Source: UBA4636 sp963650915
GTDB lineage: Bacteria; Bacillota; Clostridia; Christensenellales; Borkfalkiaceae
Length of the DNA: 64,000 nt
NCBI GenBank assembly: GCA_963650915.1
Contig: CAVJMJ010000011.1
Coordinates: 16,554-80,553, forward strand
Reading direction: 5' to 3'
A program made the translations under genes and the position numbers. Below, one piece after another: positions 1-8,884 of the stretch; within the stretch, counting starts at the first letter, position 1; each line of letters begins with the position of its first letter. The notes beneath the pieces were generated by a model. The model was not told the origin of the DNA and made no database searches. It saw only the letters and a program-made list of their open reading frames with translations.

Positions 1-20
1 TATTTTAATTATTTCTAACG

Positions 21-52
21 AAAAAGGGGCGAACTTTCACTCTTTCGCCCCT
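21..52 (-). terminator. Rho-independent terminator after the degenerate P-type ATPase gene
   Basis: A 9-bp perfect stem (25-33 with 44-52, AGGGGCGAA/TTCGCCCCT) is followed on the minus strand by a short T run. It lies just past the stop codon of the minus-strand gene that ends at 86. Confidence 0.8.
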
Positions 53-85
53 CGTGTTTTAAATTTTATTATCGTTTTTAAGCAG

Positions 86-1870
86 TTACTTGTTTTTGGT
101 AAAGCCGAGTAAACTAAATAACGATTCTATAACCGAAACGCCTGCGTAAATTACGGCAAGGTATGCAACGTTGAACTCGGCAAACGGCAAAACAAATAAC
201 CCGACAATAAGCAGTACTTTGAAAATTACGGCAAACATCGTTTGCGCCTTTACGGCTTTTACCGCGCGCTTTGCCATTTTGTAGGCAAGCGGTACGTAGG
301 ATATTTCATCGTTCAAAATAACGGCGTCAGCCACCGTCAAATTGTTCTCTTTTTTGCTTACGACGATTTGTTTTTCCTTTTTTAACTCGGGAAGAACGAA
401 GTCGATTTTCTTTTTATCGTCGTCGGAAAGTTTGCAGTCGAAATTTACCGAAACCTTTTTAACGCCCAAAGCGTTTAACTCGTAAAGCGCGCCTAAAGAA
501 TCTTCTTTCAACGAATCACCGTTTGAAAGTGCCTTTGCGCTTAGGTTGACGGAATTTGCCTCACCTATTTTTTTAACGCCTTCCAAATTTATATATTTTA
601 TAAAGGAAGAGCGCGCGTCCGCAAACAGATTTTTACAGGTCAATAAAACCTGCCCCATCGTATCGAGAATTGTAGATATTACCAATATCGACGCACCTAT
701 TACGGCATATTTTTTTAATCCGTCCAAATAAGTAGATTCGAAAACGGGAAGAATAAAGGTCACCGCAAGTGCGATAAAAATCATAAATAAGTCGGCGTAT
801 AAGCCGATTTTCGACAGTTTTTGCACCTTTTTATCGGACGAACGAAAATCTACGGAAGCCTCGAACTCTTTGCGATTTTCGTCGATAACGCTTTCGCCGT
901 ATTTCGTCGTCGATTTATATTTAAAGTTGTCCGACAAAACGACGGAACCCGCAAAAACGCTATCCCCTGATTTATAATCGGTCTTTAAAGAATAGTTTAC
1001 GGCGTAGGAGGAAAGTTCTCCCGACGTTTCCGCACTGCCGTCTGTCGGCAACACGTCGCCTTTATTTAGAGTAACGATATTCCCTTCGACGATTTGGCTT
1101 CTCGAAACTTCTTCGCCGTCTAAATTTACCGGCGTACTACCCGTGTAAAAACAGTTTTCGCTTTTAATCTCACCCGATTTTTCCGAAAAATTCCTGATAA
1201 ATTTTGCGGTAGCGAACAAAAAAATCAACAACGTAGCAACGTTCGGTTGACCGAGAAGTACGAGTGCTATCGACGAAAGAAGAACAACCAAGTTTCCGTT
1301 TAACGGACGCTTTTTTACGATATCGAGCCCTGCGTTAAAAACGATATCGTAACCGGACACCGAAAAACTTAAAATGAGGGTTATCATTTTAAATGATAAA
1401 ACGGAATCGGTCGATTCCAAAAACAGACTTACTATAAACAGTACGAGCGAAAGGGACAGTTCGCCTATTCTGAACAGGGAATCTTTTTTAAGTTCCTTTT
1501 TCTCTTTTGAAAGTCTGTCGTCGTAATCGAGAACGGTTTTATCCGCCGTTTTATCGTTTTTACCGTCTTTTTCGGAATCGTTTACAGTGGAACCCACGCC
1601 AATATCCTCGGCTATAAGCCCGTTATCGGCTGTTTTTTCCTCCTCATCGTTTTCGCCGAACACAACCTCGACGTCGTACTCGTCGGATAGAGCGATAAGG
1701 TTTTGCAAAACGTCGTATTCGTAGCCTTCGGAGTTTGCGGAAATAATAACGTAATCTCCGTCGTACACGACCTTTTCGACGTTCTCGAGTTTCTCGGTTT
1801 TCGCCTTGTATTTAGAAAGAGTTTTTTCGTCGAGTTTGCTTAAACCGACGAGTTTGTAACGGTAATCCAA
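86..1870 (-). CDS. Degenerate P1B-type ATPase-like membrane protein (probable pseudoenzyme)
   Basis: The protein has 594 residues and the architecture of a heavy-metal (CadA/ZntA-like) P-type ATPase with the catalytic core lost. Residues 1-72 look like a metal-binding-type ferredoxin fold without CxxC. Residues 75-125 are an acidic linker. Membrane segments fall around 136-225, 355-411 and 540-590. An actuator-like domain spans about 230-345 and still has GDVLPTDG (271-278). The TGES loop is replaced by SLKT (294-297), no CPC motif is present, and the DKTGT phosphorylation motif is replaced around 443-452 (LSAKALSNGD). GDGxNDxP is absent, although the following helix (ADAVILND, 514-521) remains. 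The start is TTG at 1870 with SD AAGGTG. Transport activity is unlikely; a regulatory or scaffold role is speculation. Confidence 0.75.
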   Translation of the reverse strand: MDYRYKLVGLSKLDEKTLSKYKAKTEKLENVEKVVYDGDYVIISANSEGYEYDVLQNLIALSDEYDVEVVFGENDEEEKTADNGLIAEDIGVGSTVNDSEKDGKNDKTADKTVLDYDDRLSKEKKELKKDSLFRIGELSLSLVLFIVSLFLESTDSVLSFKMITLILSFSVSGYDIVFNAGLDIVKKRPLNGNLVVLLSSIALVLLGQPNVATLLIFLFATAKFIRNFSEKSGEIKSENCFYTGSTPVNLDGEEVSRSQIVEGNIVTLNKGDVLPTDGSAETSGELSSYAVNYSLKTDYKSGDSVFAGSVVLSDNFKYKSTTKYGESVIDENRKEFEASVDFRSSDKKVQKLSKIGLYADLFMIFIALAVTFILPVFESTYLDGLKKYAVIGASILVISTILDTMGQVLLTCKNLFADARSSFIKYINLEGVKKIGEANSVNLSAKALSNGDSLKEDSLGALYELNALGVKKVSVNFDCKLSDDDKKKIDFVLPELKKEKQIVVSKKENNLTVADAVILNDEISYVPLAYKMAKRAVKAVKAQTMFAVIFKVLLIVGLFVLPFAEFNVAYLAVIYAGVSVIESLFSLLGFTKNK

Positions 1871-1897
1871 TTAAAGCACCTTCTTGATTTTTTATTT

Positions 1898-1926
1898 ATT
1901 GTAGCAAACCGAACTTCGATTGTCAA
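1898..1926 (-). promoter_or_regulatory. Sigma-A promoter of the degenerate ATPase gene
   Basis: TTGACA (1921-1926) and TACAAT (1898-1903) read on the minus strand with a 17-bp spacer, about 28 bp upstream of the TTG start. Confidence 0.8.
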
Positions 1927-1996
1927 GAATATTGCCGAGTTGACGCAAAACTACATGCATCCTCTTTCGACATTTGCGTTTTTAACATTTTTTTGG

Positions 1997-2025
1997 TTGA
2001 TTAAATTAACGCAATATGCTATACT
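1997..2025 (+). promoter_or_regulatory. Sigma-A promoter of the intact P-type ATPase gene
   Basis: TTGATT (1997-2002), 17 bp, TATACT (2020-2025). This gives a leader of about 85 nt before the start at 2118, which has an AAAGGA ribosome binding site. Confidence 0.7.
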
Positions 2026-2117
2026 TTTTGTCGGCTCGTTTTATTTTGTAAAAATATAGTCGTAATAAACGGTATACTGCGATAAAACAAGTCATAAACA
2101 ACAAAGGATTAACTAAA

Positions 2118-4517
2118 ATGGAACACTATTTTACGTCCGACGAAGTCGAAATAAAAGGTCTTACGTCGGACGAAGTCAACGCACGAATTGCCGAAGGTAA
2201 AACCAATAAAGTTAAAAACAAGTCGGCAAAATCTTATTCTCGAATATTTTTCGACAATTTTTGCACTTTTTTTAACTTGTTGTGCTTTGTTTGCTTTTTC
2301 GTTTTGTTGTCGGTTGCAAAGAACACCGCACCCTCCAACTTTATTTTCGTAATATTGTTCGTCGCAAATTCGGTAATCGGCACCGTGCAGGAAATCAGAG
2401 CAAAACACACCGTCGAAAGGTTATCCCTCGTTAAAGCACCGACGGCAAAGGTTTTTAGAAACGGTGAATTTATAACAGTTGCCGTATCCGATCTTGTTTT
2501 GGACGATATCGTAGAATTAAACCAAGGTGCGCAAGTTCCCGCAGACTGCATGGTGTTATACGGGCAAGCAGAAGCCAACGAATCACTTTTGACGGGGGAA
2601 TCGATACCCGTTAAAAAGGGCGAGAATGACGAAATGCTTAGCGGTAGTTTTATAGTTTCGGGCAAATGCCTCGTAAAACTTACCAAAGTCGGCAAGGATT
2701 CTTACGTACAACAACTTACCGAAAAGGCTAAAGTTTTCAAAAATACCAATTCCAAACTTTTAAATTCTTTAAACAAACTTATAAAAACGATAAGTTTGAT
2801 GATTATCCCCGTTGCGATAGGCTCGGGAATAGTAAACTATAAAGCGTCGCTTGCAAGCGGTAACCTCAATATTCCCGACGTCGTTATTTCCACTTGCTCG
2901 GTGGTTATAGGAATGATACCTTGCGGAATGTTCTTTTTAACAACGTTGTCTCTCGCGGTCGGCATTTTAAAACTTGCAAAACTCAACACCCTCGTTCAAG
3001 ATATGTACTCACTTGAAATGCTTGCGAGGGTAAACGTTTTGTGCCTCGATAAAACGGGAACCATCACCGACGGAAATTTGAAAGTTCAAACTATAATTCC
3101 CCTATCGGGCGCAAATAAAGAAAGCGTTTTTACCGATTTAAAAACTTTAGAAACTTCTATAGGCGACGAAAACCAAACGGCGATTGCCATACTCGATTAT
3201 TTGAAATCAATAAAAGCCGAAGATGCCAAGCCGACGTTTTCGATACCGTTTAGTTCGGCAAGAAAATACGCACTCGTAAGTTTTCAAGATAAAACCCTCG
3301 TTTTGGGTGCACCGAGTTACGTCATAAAAGATCTTTCGGACGATATTTCATCTCAAATAAAAGAACAAATGAAGGTCGGCAGGCGTGTGGTTTTGTTTGC
3401 AAAATCAAGTTCTACCGTCGATAGCGAAGCCTTACCCGAAGATCTTATCCCCTGCGCCCTCATAGTTATCGAGGACAATATCAGAAAGGAAGCAATAGAA
3501 ACCATTTCTTGGTTCCAAAGTAACGACGTTGGCGTCAAAGTCATATCGGGCGACGACCCTCTTACCGTTTCTGAAATAGCAAAAAGAGCGGGAATAATCG
3601 GTTGCGATAAATTTATAGACATACATAACGCCACCGACGACGAAGTCAAAAAAGCCGCAAAAGAATACGTCGTTTTCGGAAGAGTTTCGCCCGAACAAAA
3701 GGCACTTATAATAAAAACCTTGAAAGACGACGAACATACCGTCGGAATGACCGGTGACGGCGTCAACGATATACTTGCGATGAAGGAAGCCGACTGTTCG
3801 GTAACGGTTGCTTCGGGAAGCGGTGTTGCGAGAAGTCTTGCACACTTAGTGCTACTCGACAACAACTTCAATTCTTTGCCTTCCGTCGTAGCCGAGGGCA
3901 GAAGGGTCGTAAACAATGTCCAACGTTCGGCATCGTTGTACCTTATGAAGACCTTCTTCACCTTCGTGTTCGCCCTCATATCTATTTTTACTTTTTCAAA
4001 ATATCCGTTTACGACCGGCATGATGCTCATACTCGAAATGCTTATAATAGGTCTGCCGTCGGTAGTATTGTCGATTCAACCAAACAACGAAAGAATCAAA
4101 GGCAATTTTATTTCATACGTTTTGTCGCATGCAATACCGGGCGCCGTCGTCCTCGTGCTTAACGCACTCGTTTTGCAACTATTGTACGAAGTCCCCTCTT
4201 TAAATATCACACACGAGTACCTAAACACCATGTCGTCGGTTGCACTAACCCTCGGCGGTTTTGCCTTTTTGGTTGTTTTGTGCACGCCTTTCGATAAATT
4301 CAGAGTAGCCTTGATTGCTTTTATTGCGGTGATAGTTTTCTGTGCCTGCGGTATTTTGACTACGACCAACCTTTTAACGGGATTTTTTAAACTTTTCCCG
4401 CTAACGCCGATAAAAGAAAATCTTCCTCTTTTCGGAATCTTAACGGGGCTTTTCGTTTGTGACTTTGCCGTTTTGGCACTTACCAACTACGTCATTAAAC
4501 TTTCCAAAAAACTGTAA
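2118..4517 (+). CDS. Cation-translocating P-type ATPase, CtpE/YoaB-like
   Basis: The 799-residue protein is a complete P-type ATPase that should couple ATP hydrolysis to cation transport across the membrane. The actuator TGES loop is at 159-162, the phosphorylation motif DKTGT starts at D311, and the hinge motif GDGVND is at about 546-551. The M4 segment before DKTGT reads IPCGM, where relatives have IPEGL, so one ligand-site residue differs from the common form. The closest family from memory is the CtpE type, linked to calcium uptake; the substrate here is inferred. The C-terminal half carries six membrane segments. It is divergent from the degenerate ATPase-like gene, which might regulate or partner it. 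A strong terminator follows at 4659. Confidence 0.9.
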   Translation: MEHYFTSDEVEIKGLTSDEVNARIAEGKTNKVKNKSAKSYSRIFFDNFCTFFNLLCFVCFFVLLSVAKNTAPSNFIFVILFVANSVIGTVQEIRAKHTVERLSLVKAPTAKVFRNGEFITVAVSDLVLDDIVELNQGAQVPADCMVLYGQAEANESLLTGESIPVKKGENDEMLSGSFIVSGKCLVKLTKVGKDSYVQQLTEKAKVFKNTNSKLLNSLNKLIKTISLMIIPVAIGSGIVNYKASLASGNLNIPDVVISTCSVVIGMIPCGMFFLTTLSLAVGILKLAKLNTLVQDMYSLEMLARVNVLCLDKTGTITDGNLKVQTIIPLSGANKESVFTDLKTLETSIGDENQTAIAILDYLKSIKAEDAKPTFSIPFSSARKYALVSFQDKTLVLGAPSYVIKDLSDDISSQIKEQMKVGRRVVLFAKSSSTVDSEALPEDLIPCALIVIEDNIRKEAIETISWFQSNDVGVKVISGDDPLTVSEIAKRAGIIGCDKFIDIHNATDDEVKKAAKEYVVFGRVSPEQKALIIKTLKDDEHTVGMTGDGVNDILAMKEADCSVTVASGSGVARSLAHLVLLDNNFNSLPSVVAEGRRVVNNVQRSASLYLMKTFFTFVFALISIFTFSKYPFTTGMMLILEMLIIGLPSVVLSIQPNNERIKGNFISYVLSHAIPGAVVLVLNALVLQLLYEVPSLNITHEYLNTMSSVALTLGGFAFLVVLCTPFDKFRVALIAFIAVIVFCACGILTTTNLLTGFFKLFPLTPIKENLPLFGILTGLFVCDFAVLALTNYVIKLSKKL

Positions 4518-4658
4518 TTCGGCGTGTGTTATAAAAAACCGTAATTTAACTGCGTTTCGACAAAAATTCAGCCGTAATTTAATCGAAATTCGACGGGAAT
4601 TCGACGAAAACCAAGCGGGAATTCAATCGTTGATTAACCGTAATTTAATTATGATTTA

Positions 4659-4682
4659 ACGGGCGAAAATTCGCCCGTTTTT
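4659..4682 (+). terminator. Rho-independent terminator after the P-type ATPase gene
   Basis: A 9-bp stem ACGGGCGAA/TTCGCCCGT (4659-4667 and 4670-4678) with a 2-nt loop is followed by TTTT. Confidence 0.8.
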
Positions 4683-4762
4683 CGTTATTTTAAATTCTTT
4701 GATTGATTAGATCTTCCTTTGTTTGTTTTCGGTTTTTCGATTGCTCGAATTTCCGCTTGTAA

Positions 4763-4897
4763 TGTTTGATTGTTTGATTGATTGATTGATTGATTGTTTG
4801 ATTGATTGTTTGATTGATTGATTGTTTGTTTGTTTGTTTGTTTGCTTGTTTGCTTGTTTGTTTGTTTGATTGATTGTTTGATTGATTGATTGTTTGA
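4763..4897. repeat. Tetranucleotide microsatellite (TTTG/ATTG)n
   Basis: About 33 uninterrupted 4-bp units of the form TTTG or ATTG, with two CTTG units. On the minus strand it reads as an open Q/N/K/S-rich frame (4685-4912). That openness is expected from a stop-free tetranucleotide repeat, so I do not call a protein. It lies in a 697-bp gap between convergent genes; the rest of the gap holds only two terminators and AT-rich sequence. Confidence 0.9.
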
Positions 4898-5060
4898 GTT
4901 CTTTGCGAACAATGACCTCGTGTATGTTTAAGTTTTTGCTTGCAATGACTTTTTGATTGTTTAACTTTTTCTTACGTACGGGCTTACTTTTTACAATGGC
5001 TTTTGATATTCGATTTCAGCGTTGATTTTCTTTTACTTTAATAGATTAAAATCACAAAAA

Positions 5061-5104
5061 AACACCGTAAAACGGCTTATAGCCCGACTTACGGTGTTTT
5101 TTTT
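5061..5104. terminator. Bidirectional terminator between the ATPase and acyl-CoA ligase genes
   Basis: A 10-bp stem AACACCGTAA/TTACGGTGTT (5061-5070 and 5089-5098) has T runs on both strands. Its loop is a copy of the dispersed 'GGCTTATAGCCCGAC' repeat. It should end the minus-strand ligase transcript. Confidence 0.8.
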
Positions 5105-5214
5105 GAGTTTAAAAGCAAAACTCGGTTTATCGCTCGAAATCTGAAAAAGTATCCTGATTTTTAACTTTATGCGTTCTGCTTTAATTTATATTACGTTTTT
5201 ATTTTATATTACGA

Positions 5215-6939
5215 TTAAGCCTGTTTTTTAGCACTTTGTTTAGCGGCTTCTTCCTTTTCCAAAACGGTGTAAGCAACCTTACCTACGAGCGTTTTGGGAA
5301 GTTCGCTTCTGAATTCTATGTCGTAAGGAATAGCGTATTTTGCGATGTTTTTACGGCAATAGTTCAAAATATCGACCTTCAATTCTTTAGAAGGAGTATA
5401 GCCCGGTTTCAAAGTTATAAAGGCTTTGATTCTTTCCATTTTATACTCGTCCTTGACGCCGATGACGCAACTCATTTGCACGGCTTCGTGCGCGTCGAGA
5501 ACGTTTTCGATTTGAGAGGGATAAACGTTATATCCGCTCGTTATAATCATTCGTTTAATACGTTGTTTGAAGAATATGAAACCTTCGTCGTCCATAACGC
5601 CCAAGTCGCCGGTGTGAAGCCAAGTTCTGCCGTCGTCGTGGGTTTTTAAGGTGTTGGCGGTTTCCATAAGGTTATTGTAGTAACCGAGCATTACGGTAGG
5701 ACCGGACAAACAAATTTCGCCTTCTTCGCCGTAAGGTACTTCTTCGGTGGTGCCGACTTTGCAAATTTTAAAGTAGGTATCGGGATAAGGAAGACCGATA
5801 GAACCTTCTTTTTCTTTGTTATAAGGCGTTAAACAACATGCTGTAACGCATTCGGTAGTGCCGTAGCCTTCACGAATACGAATGGTAGCGTTGTGGTCTT
5901 TAAGATACTTGTCGAACTTCTTTTTGAGTTCTACGGGGAGAGAATCGCCACCGGAGAAGACGCCCATCAAAAAGTCGAGATTTACGCCGTCGAGATAGTT
6001 AGTACGGGTTAAGGCTTCGTATAAAGTGGGAACGCCCGCTATATAGTTGGGCTTGTTCTTCTTAATCAAAAGTGCGTAGTCTTTTACGTTGAATTTAGGA
6101 ACCAAAATGGATTCGCCGCCGAGTGCCATCATCGTGTGAATGCAAACACCCAAACCGAAACCGTGGAAGCAAGGCATTGCCGCAAGCATCTTTTTGCCTT
6201 GAATTTGCTTGTTGCACATTGCGCCCGTCTGATAAGCCAAAGCGTTGAAGTTAAGACTTGAAAGCAATATGCCCTTGGTTACGCCCGTCGTTCCGCCCGA
6301 GAACAAAATTACGGCGGGGTCGGTTCTCTTCATAAAGTGAGGAGTGGCGGGTTTTGAAGTTTTAACGCTCTTAAAGAGGTCGTCCCAAAAAACAACGTTG
6401 TCCTCAACGGTATAATCACGGTCTTTTTTGCCTCTCATAAGCTTGTAAGCCGTCTTTTTTATAAGCCCGAGTTCTTCTGCCGCACCCGTTAAAATTATTT
6501 TTTCGATTTTTACGAGTTTTTGAACTTCGAGGAATTTGTTGTAAAAACTATCGAGCGTAAGTACGGTTTTTGAACCGACTTCGGTAAGATAAAATGCTAT
6601 TTCGGATACTGCCGACAAAGGGTGAATGAAACTTGCTATAACGCCGATGTAGTTTAAAGCGTATAACGAGTAAACCGTTTGCGGAAGGTTGGGCATGCAA
6701 ACGGTAACTTTATCCCCGGGTTTTAAACCGAGGCTTTGGTAAGCCTTTGCCGTTTCCAAAATCTTTTGTTTGAATCTAAAATACTTAATGTGGGTACCCA
6801 TGCAAGACAAAGCCGTCTGCGTCGGGTATTTGTCGGCGGTTTGTAAAACCACCTCTGCCAAACTTCCTTCGGGATAATCCAAATGAAATTTTACGTCGCC
6901 GTAGCTACTTAGCCAAGGCGTTTTAATTTTCTCTTCCAT
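5215..6939 (-). CDS. AMP-forming acyl-CoA ligase (long-chain fatty acid type)
   Basis: The 574-residue protein belongs to the ANL superfamily and should activate a carboxylic acid, probably a fatty acid, to acyl-AMP and then acyl-CoA. The phosphate-binding signature ILFSGGTTGVTKG lies at 211-223. The GYGTTEC motif and the motif TGDLGVMDDEG (hinge and ribose-binding aspartate) follow, and the C-terminal lysine sits near TLVGKVAY. Length is normal for the family. The SD (AGGAG) is unusually far from the ATG, about 15 nt. The gene lies 211 bp downstream of the E2-like acyltransferase gene on the same strand, so the two may work together on an acyl group; substrate specificity cannot be read from the sequence. 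Confidence 0.9.
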   Translation of the reverse strand: MEEKIKTPWLSSYGDVKFHLDYPEGSLAEVVLQTADKYPTQTALSCMGTHIKYFRFKQKILETAKAYQSLGLKPGDKVTVCMPNLPQTVYSLYALNYIGVIASFIHPLSAVSEIAFYLTEVGSKTVLTLDSFYNKFLEVQKLVKIEKIILTGAAEELGLIKKTAYKLMRGKKDRDYTVEDNVVFWDDLFKSVKTSKPATPHFMKRTDPAVILFSGGTTGVTKGILLSSLNFNALAYQTGAMCNKQIQGKKMLAAMPCFHGFGLGVCIHTMMALGGESILVPKFNVKDYALLIKKNKPNYIAGVPTLYEALTRTNYLDGVNLDFLMGVFSGGDSLPVELKKKFDKYLKDHNATIRIREGYGTTECVTACCLTPYNKEKEGSIGLPYPDTYFKICKVGTTEEVPYGEEGEICLSGPTVMLGYYNNLMETANTLKTHDDGRTWLHTGDLGVMDDEGFIFFKQRIKRMIITSGYNVYPSQIENVLDAHEAVQMSCVIGVKDEYKMERIKAFITLKPGYTPSKELKVDILNYCRKNIAKYAIPYDIEFRSELPKTLVGKVAYTVLEKEEAAKQSAKKQA

Positions 6940-7150
6940 AATTTTAAGTTGCTCTCCTGAAAATAAAATAGATCAAATATAGAAAATTCAAATATAGAGT
7001 AATGTTCGTTTTAATGCGTTTTTGCGCAAGCGTGTTTTTCTGTAAGCGTGTCGAAATTTTCGATATCGTTTACGTCTTTTTGACTTATTTTAAATAAGTC
7101 GGTCTTTTTTTTACCGCCGAAATCTTTCGACGGACGTTTTGCCGAATTTT

Positions 7151-8083
7151 TTATTCGACGGGCGTTTCGATGGGAAGTTCCAAAATCTTCGGGTTCTCGA
7201 GAATTTTTTTAAGAAGTTTTATGGAGTTTCCGAAGTACAAACCGTCGGCGATTCTTTCGTCGATGGTAAACGCCATATTCAAAGTGTCCTTCATTTCATA
7301 GGTTCCGTCTTCGTTGAAAACGGGGGTCTTTTTCATTCTGTTAATGATAAGGAAGAAGGAGTTCGTTCCGTAATTCGTCAAATGGTGATAATTCGCACTC
7401 AGTTTAATGCTCCCGAGGTTTGAAATAAACACCGAGGAATAATAGGGGTCTTCTTTTGACAGTGAACGAGGCATCCATCCGTGGTAATCCAAGAAAAACA
7501 ACACGCTTTTGACGATTTTCAGCATAAACCTCGGTAATTTTACGAGGGATTCCATTATATCCGTTGCGCCGTCTTTGGTATCGTTTTTACGAATGGTAAA
7601 AACCCTTTCCTTGATTTTTCCGTAAAGATCGTCGATGGGAATGCTTCCCTTTTCGCCTACCTTTAAAATGCATAGACCTTCGTCACCATTGTCGACGAAC
7701 TGTTTTTTAATCGCAAAAGAAAAAGATATTCCCTTTCTTTCGTATAGCCTGTGACCTTGAATAAAATAGTTAAGTTTGGGTCTTAAATAAATTGCCTTTG
7801 CAAGCGCAGCCGATACAACGTGGAAAATCGTGTACTTATAACCGCCTTCTTCAACGTTTGCGTTTTTTTCGTTGAGATATTTTACGACTTCGGTCATATC
7901 GAAGGTTTCCTCGAGTAACGCCTCGTTATCGCAACGGTTGGGAATAAGATAGGGCATAAAGTGATGCATGGCATCGGCTTCTTTAACCCATCTTCCGTCC
8001 TTGCGATCTTTTCTGTTCTTTTTAACTTTATTTTCCGTAATTTGTTCTTCCTTACTCTTCGTAACCTGTTTTTCTTTTTTCAT
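7151..8083 (-). CDS. 2-oxoacid dehydrogenase E2-type acyltransferase-domain protein lacking the catalytic His
   Basis: The 310 residues match the catalytic domain of 2-oxoacid dehydrogenase E2 proteins, which share the chloramphenicol-acetyltransferase fold. There is no lipoyl domain and no E1 or E3 gene nearby. A lysine-rich N-terminus (1-35) precedes the domain. The family signature DHRxxDG near the C-terminus reads DERIADG (275-281), so the catalytic histidine is a glutamate while the DG is kept. It may bind acyl-CoA without the usual transfer chemistry or use another base. SD GAGG lies 7 nt before ATG and a consensus promoter lies at 8195-8223. The acyl-CoA ligase gene follows on the same strand. 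Confidence 0.75.
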   Translation of the reverse strand: MKKEKQVTKSKEEQITENKVKKNRKDRKDGRWVKEADAMHHFMPYLIPNRCDNEALLEETFDMTEVVKYLNEKNANVEEGGYKYTIFHVVSAALAKAIYLRPKLNYFIQGHRLYERKGISFSFAIKKQFVDNGDEGLCILKVGEKGSIPIDDLYGKIKERVFTIRKNDTKDGATDIMESLVKLPRFMLKIVKSVLFFLDYHGWMPRSLSKEDPYYSSVFISNLGSIKLSANYHHLTNYGTNSFFLIINRMKKTPVFNEDGTYEMKDTLNMAFTIDERIADGLYFGNSIKLLKKILENPKILELPIETPVE

Positions 8084-8194
8084 TTTCTACCTCGTAAAGC
8101 GAAATCCGTTATCCGATTTCCGCTTGGAAAAAATGATAAATCGTACGTAAACGAGAGGCGAAAAAAGTCCGCTCGCATATCACATACGAATAAA

Positions 8195-8223
8195 ATTGTA
8201 TCACAAAAGAAATCGTAAGTCAA
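8195..8223 (-). promoter_or_regulatory. Sigma-A promoter of the E2-like gene
   Basis: TTGACT (8218-8223), 17 bp, TACAAT (8195-8200) on the minus strand, about 110 bp upstream of the start at 8083. Confidence 0.75.
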
Positions 8224-8690
8224 ACAACTTTTTTCAATATAAAAAAATATCGGTTTTTTGACCGATTTTTTAAAAAAATTGACACTTTTTTATTTTATGT
8301 TTATGTTTTAACCGATTTTTTCACAAAAAACTGCTAAAAATTTTTGCTTGATTTGGGGCTTTTTTAAAAATAATCGACTTTTTTCGACCGCTTTTTACAG
8401 ATTTCAGTCTTTACGGGGCGGACTTTTTTTATAAAAAACGCCTTATTTCGCTACACCGCTCGTAATTTTTTCGGTCGATGAAAGACGGCTTTTTAATGTA
8501 GATATACGGTTTTCTAAAACGACGATACGTTTTTTTAAAAAACAATGACGAACGTTTTTTTTCTACCCAAGATGCTTTACCGAAAAAACGGCAAAGAATA
8601 TAGGCGGTTAATAATATAAAATCATACGAAAAAACGACGGCGAAAAGGCGCAAATAAAATGCCTTAAAAATAACGATTAAGAATATAAAA
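8224..8690. other. AT-rich intergenic stretch with no clear gene
   Basis: This is T-rich sequence with several repeats of 'TTTTTTGACCG' character. A 74-codon minus-strand frame (8429-8653, TTG start, one hydrophobic segment and a basic tail) is open, but it has no good SD and no family I recognise, so I do not call it a gene. Confidence 0.5.
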
Positions 8691-8731
8691 AAAGCGGGGT
8701 AAAAAATTACAAATAAACTTTTTACCCCGCT
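8684..8731 (-). terminator. Terminator downstream of trmL
   Basis: A 13-bp stem AGCGGGGTAAAAA/TTTTTACCCCGCT has seven T on the minus-strand 3' side. It lies about 150 bp past the trmL stop, beyond a tandem repeat array. Confidence 0.75.
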
Positions 8732-8753
8732 ACGTATATAAAATTTTCCGACA

Positions 8754-8884
8754 CTTTTTCTCGGTTAACTCGATGCTTTTTCTCGGTTAACTCGGTAATT
8801 TACACTGCTATATCAATGCTTTTTCTCGAAAAACTTAGCACCCGTGCAATATTAACTCAATGCTTTTTCTCGAAAAACTTAGCA
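8754..8884. repeat. 22-bp tandem repeat array at the 3' end of trmL
   Basis: There are six consecutive units of 22 bp (one of 21). Two copies of CTTTTTCTCGGTTAACTCG-type (8754, 8776) are followed by alternating CTTTTTCTCGAAAAACTTAG units at 8819 and 8863. The last unit overlaps the trmL stop codon and final codon, so the gene end seems to have been duplicated outward. Confidence 0.75.

Noticed and set aside
4685..4912. 75-residue Gln/Asn/Lys/Ser-rich open frame
   Set aside because: It is the translation of the tetranucleotide microsatellite; such repeats stay open by composition. No SD or family.
8429..8653. 74-codon minus-strand frame with one hydrophobic segment
   Set aside because: TTG start with poor SD, T-rich composition and no recognised family; left as intergenic.
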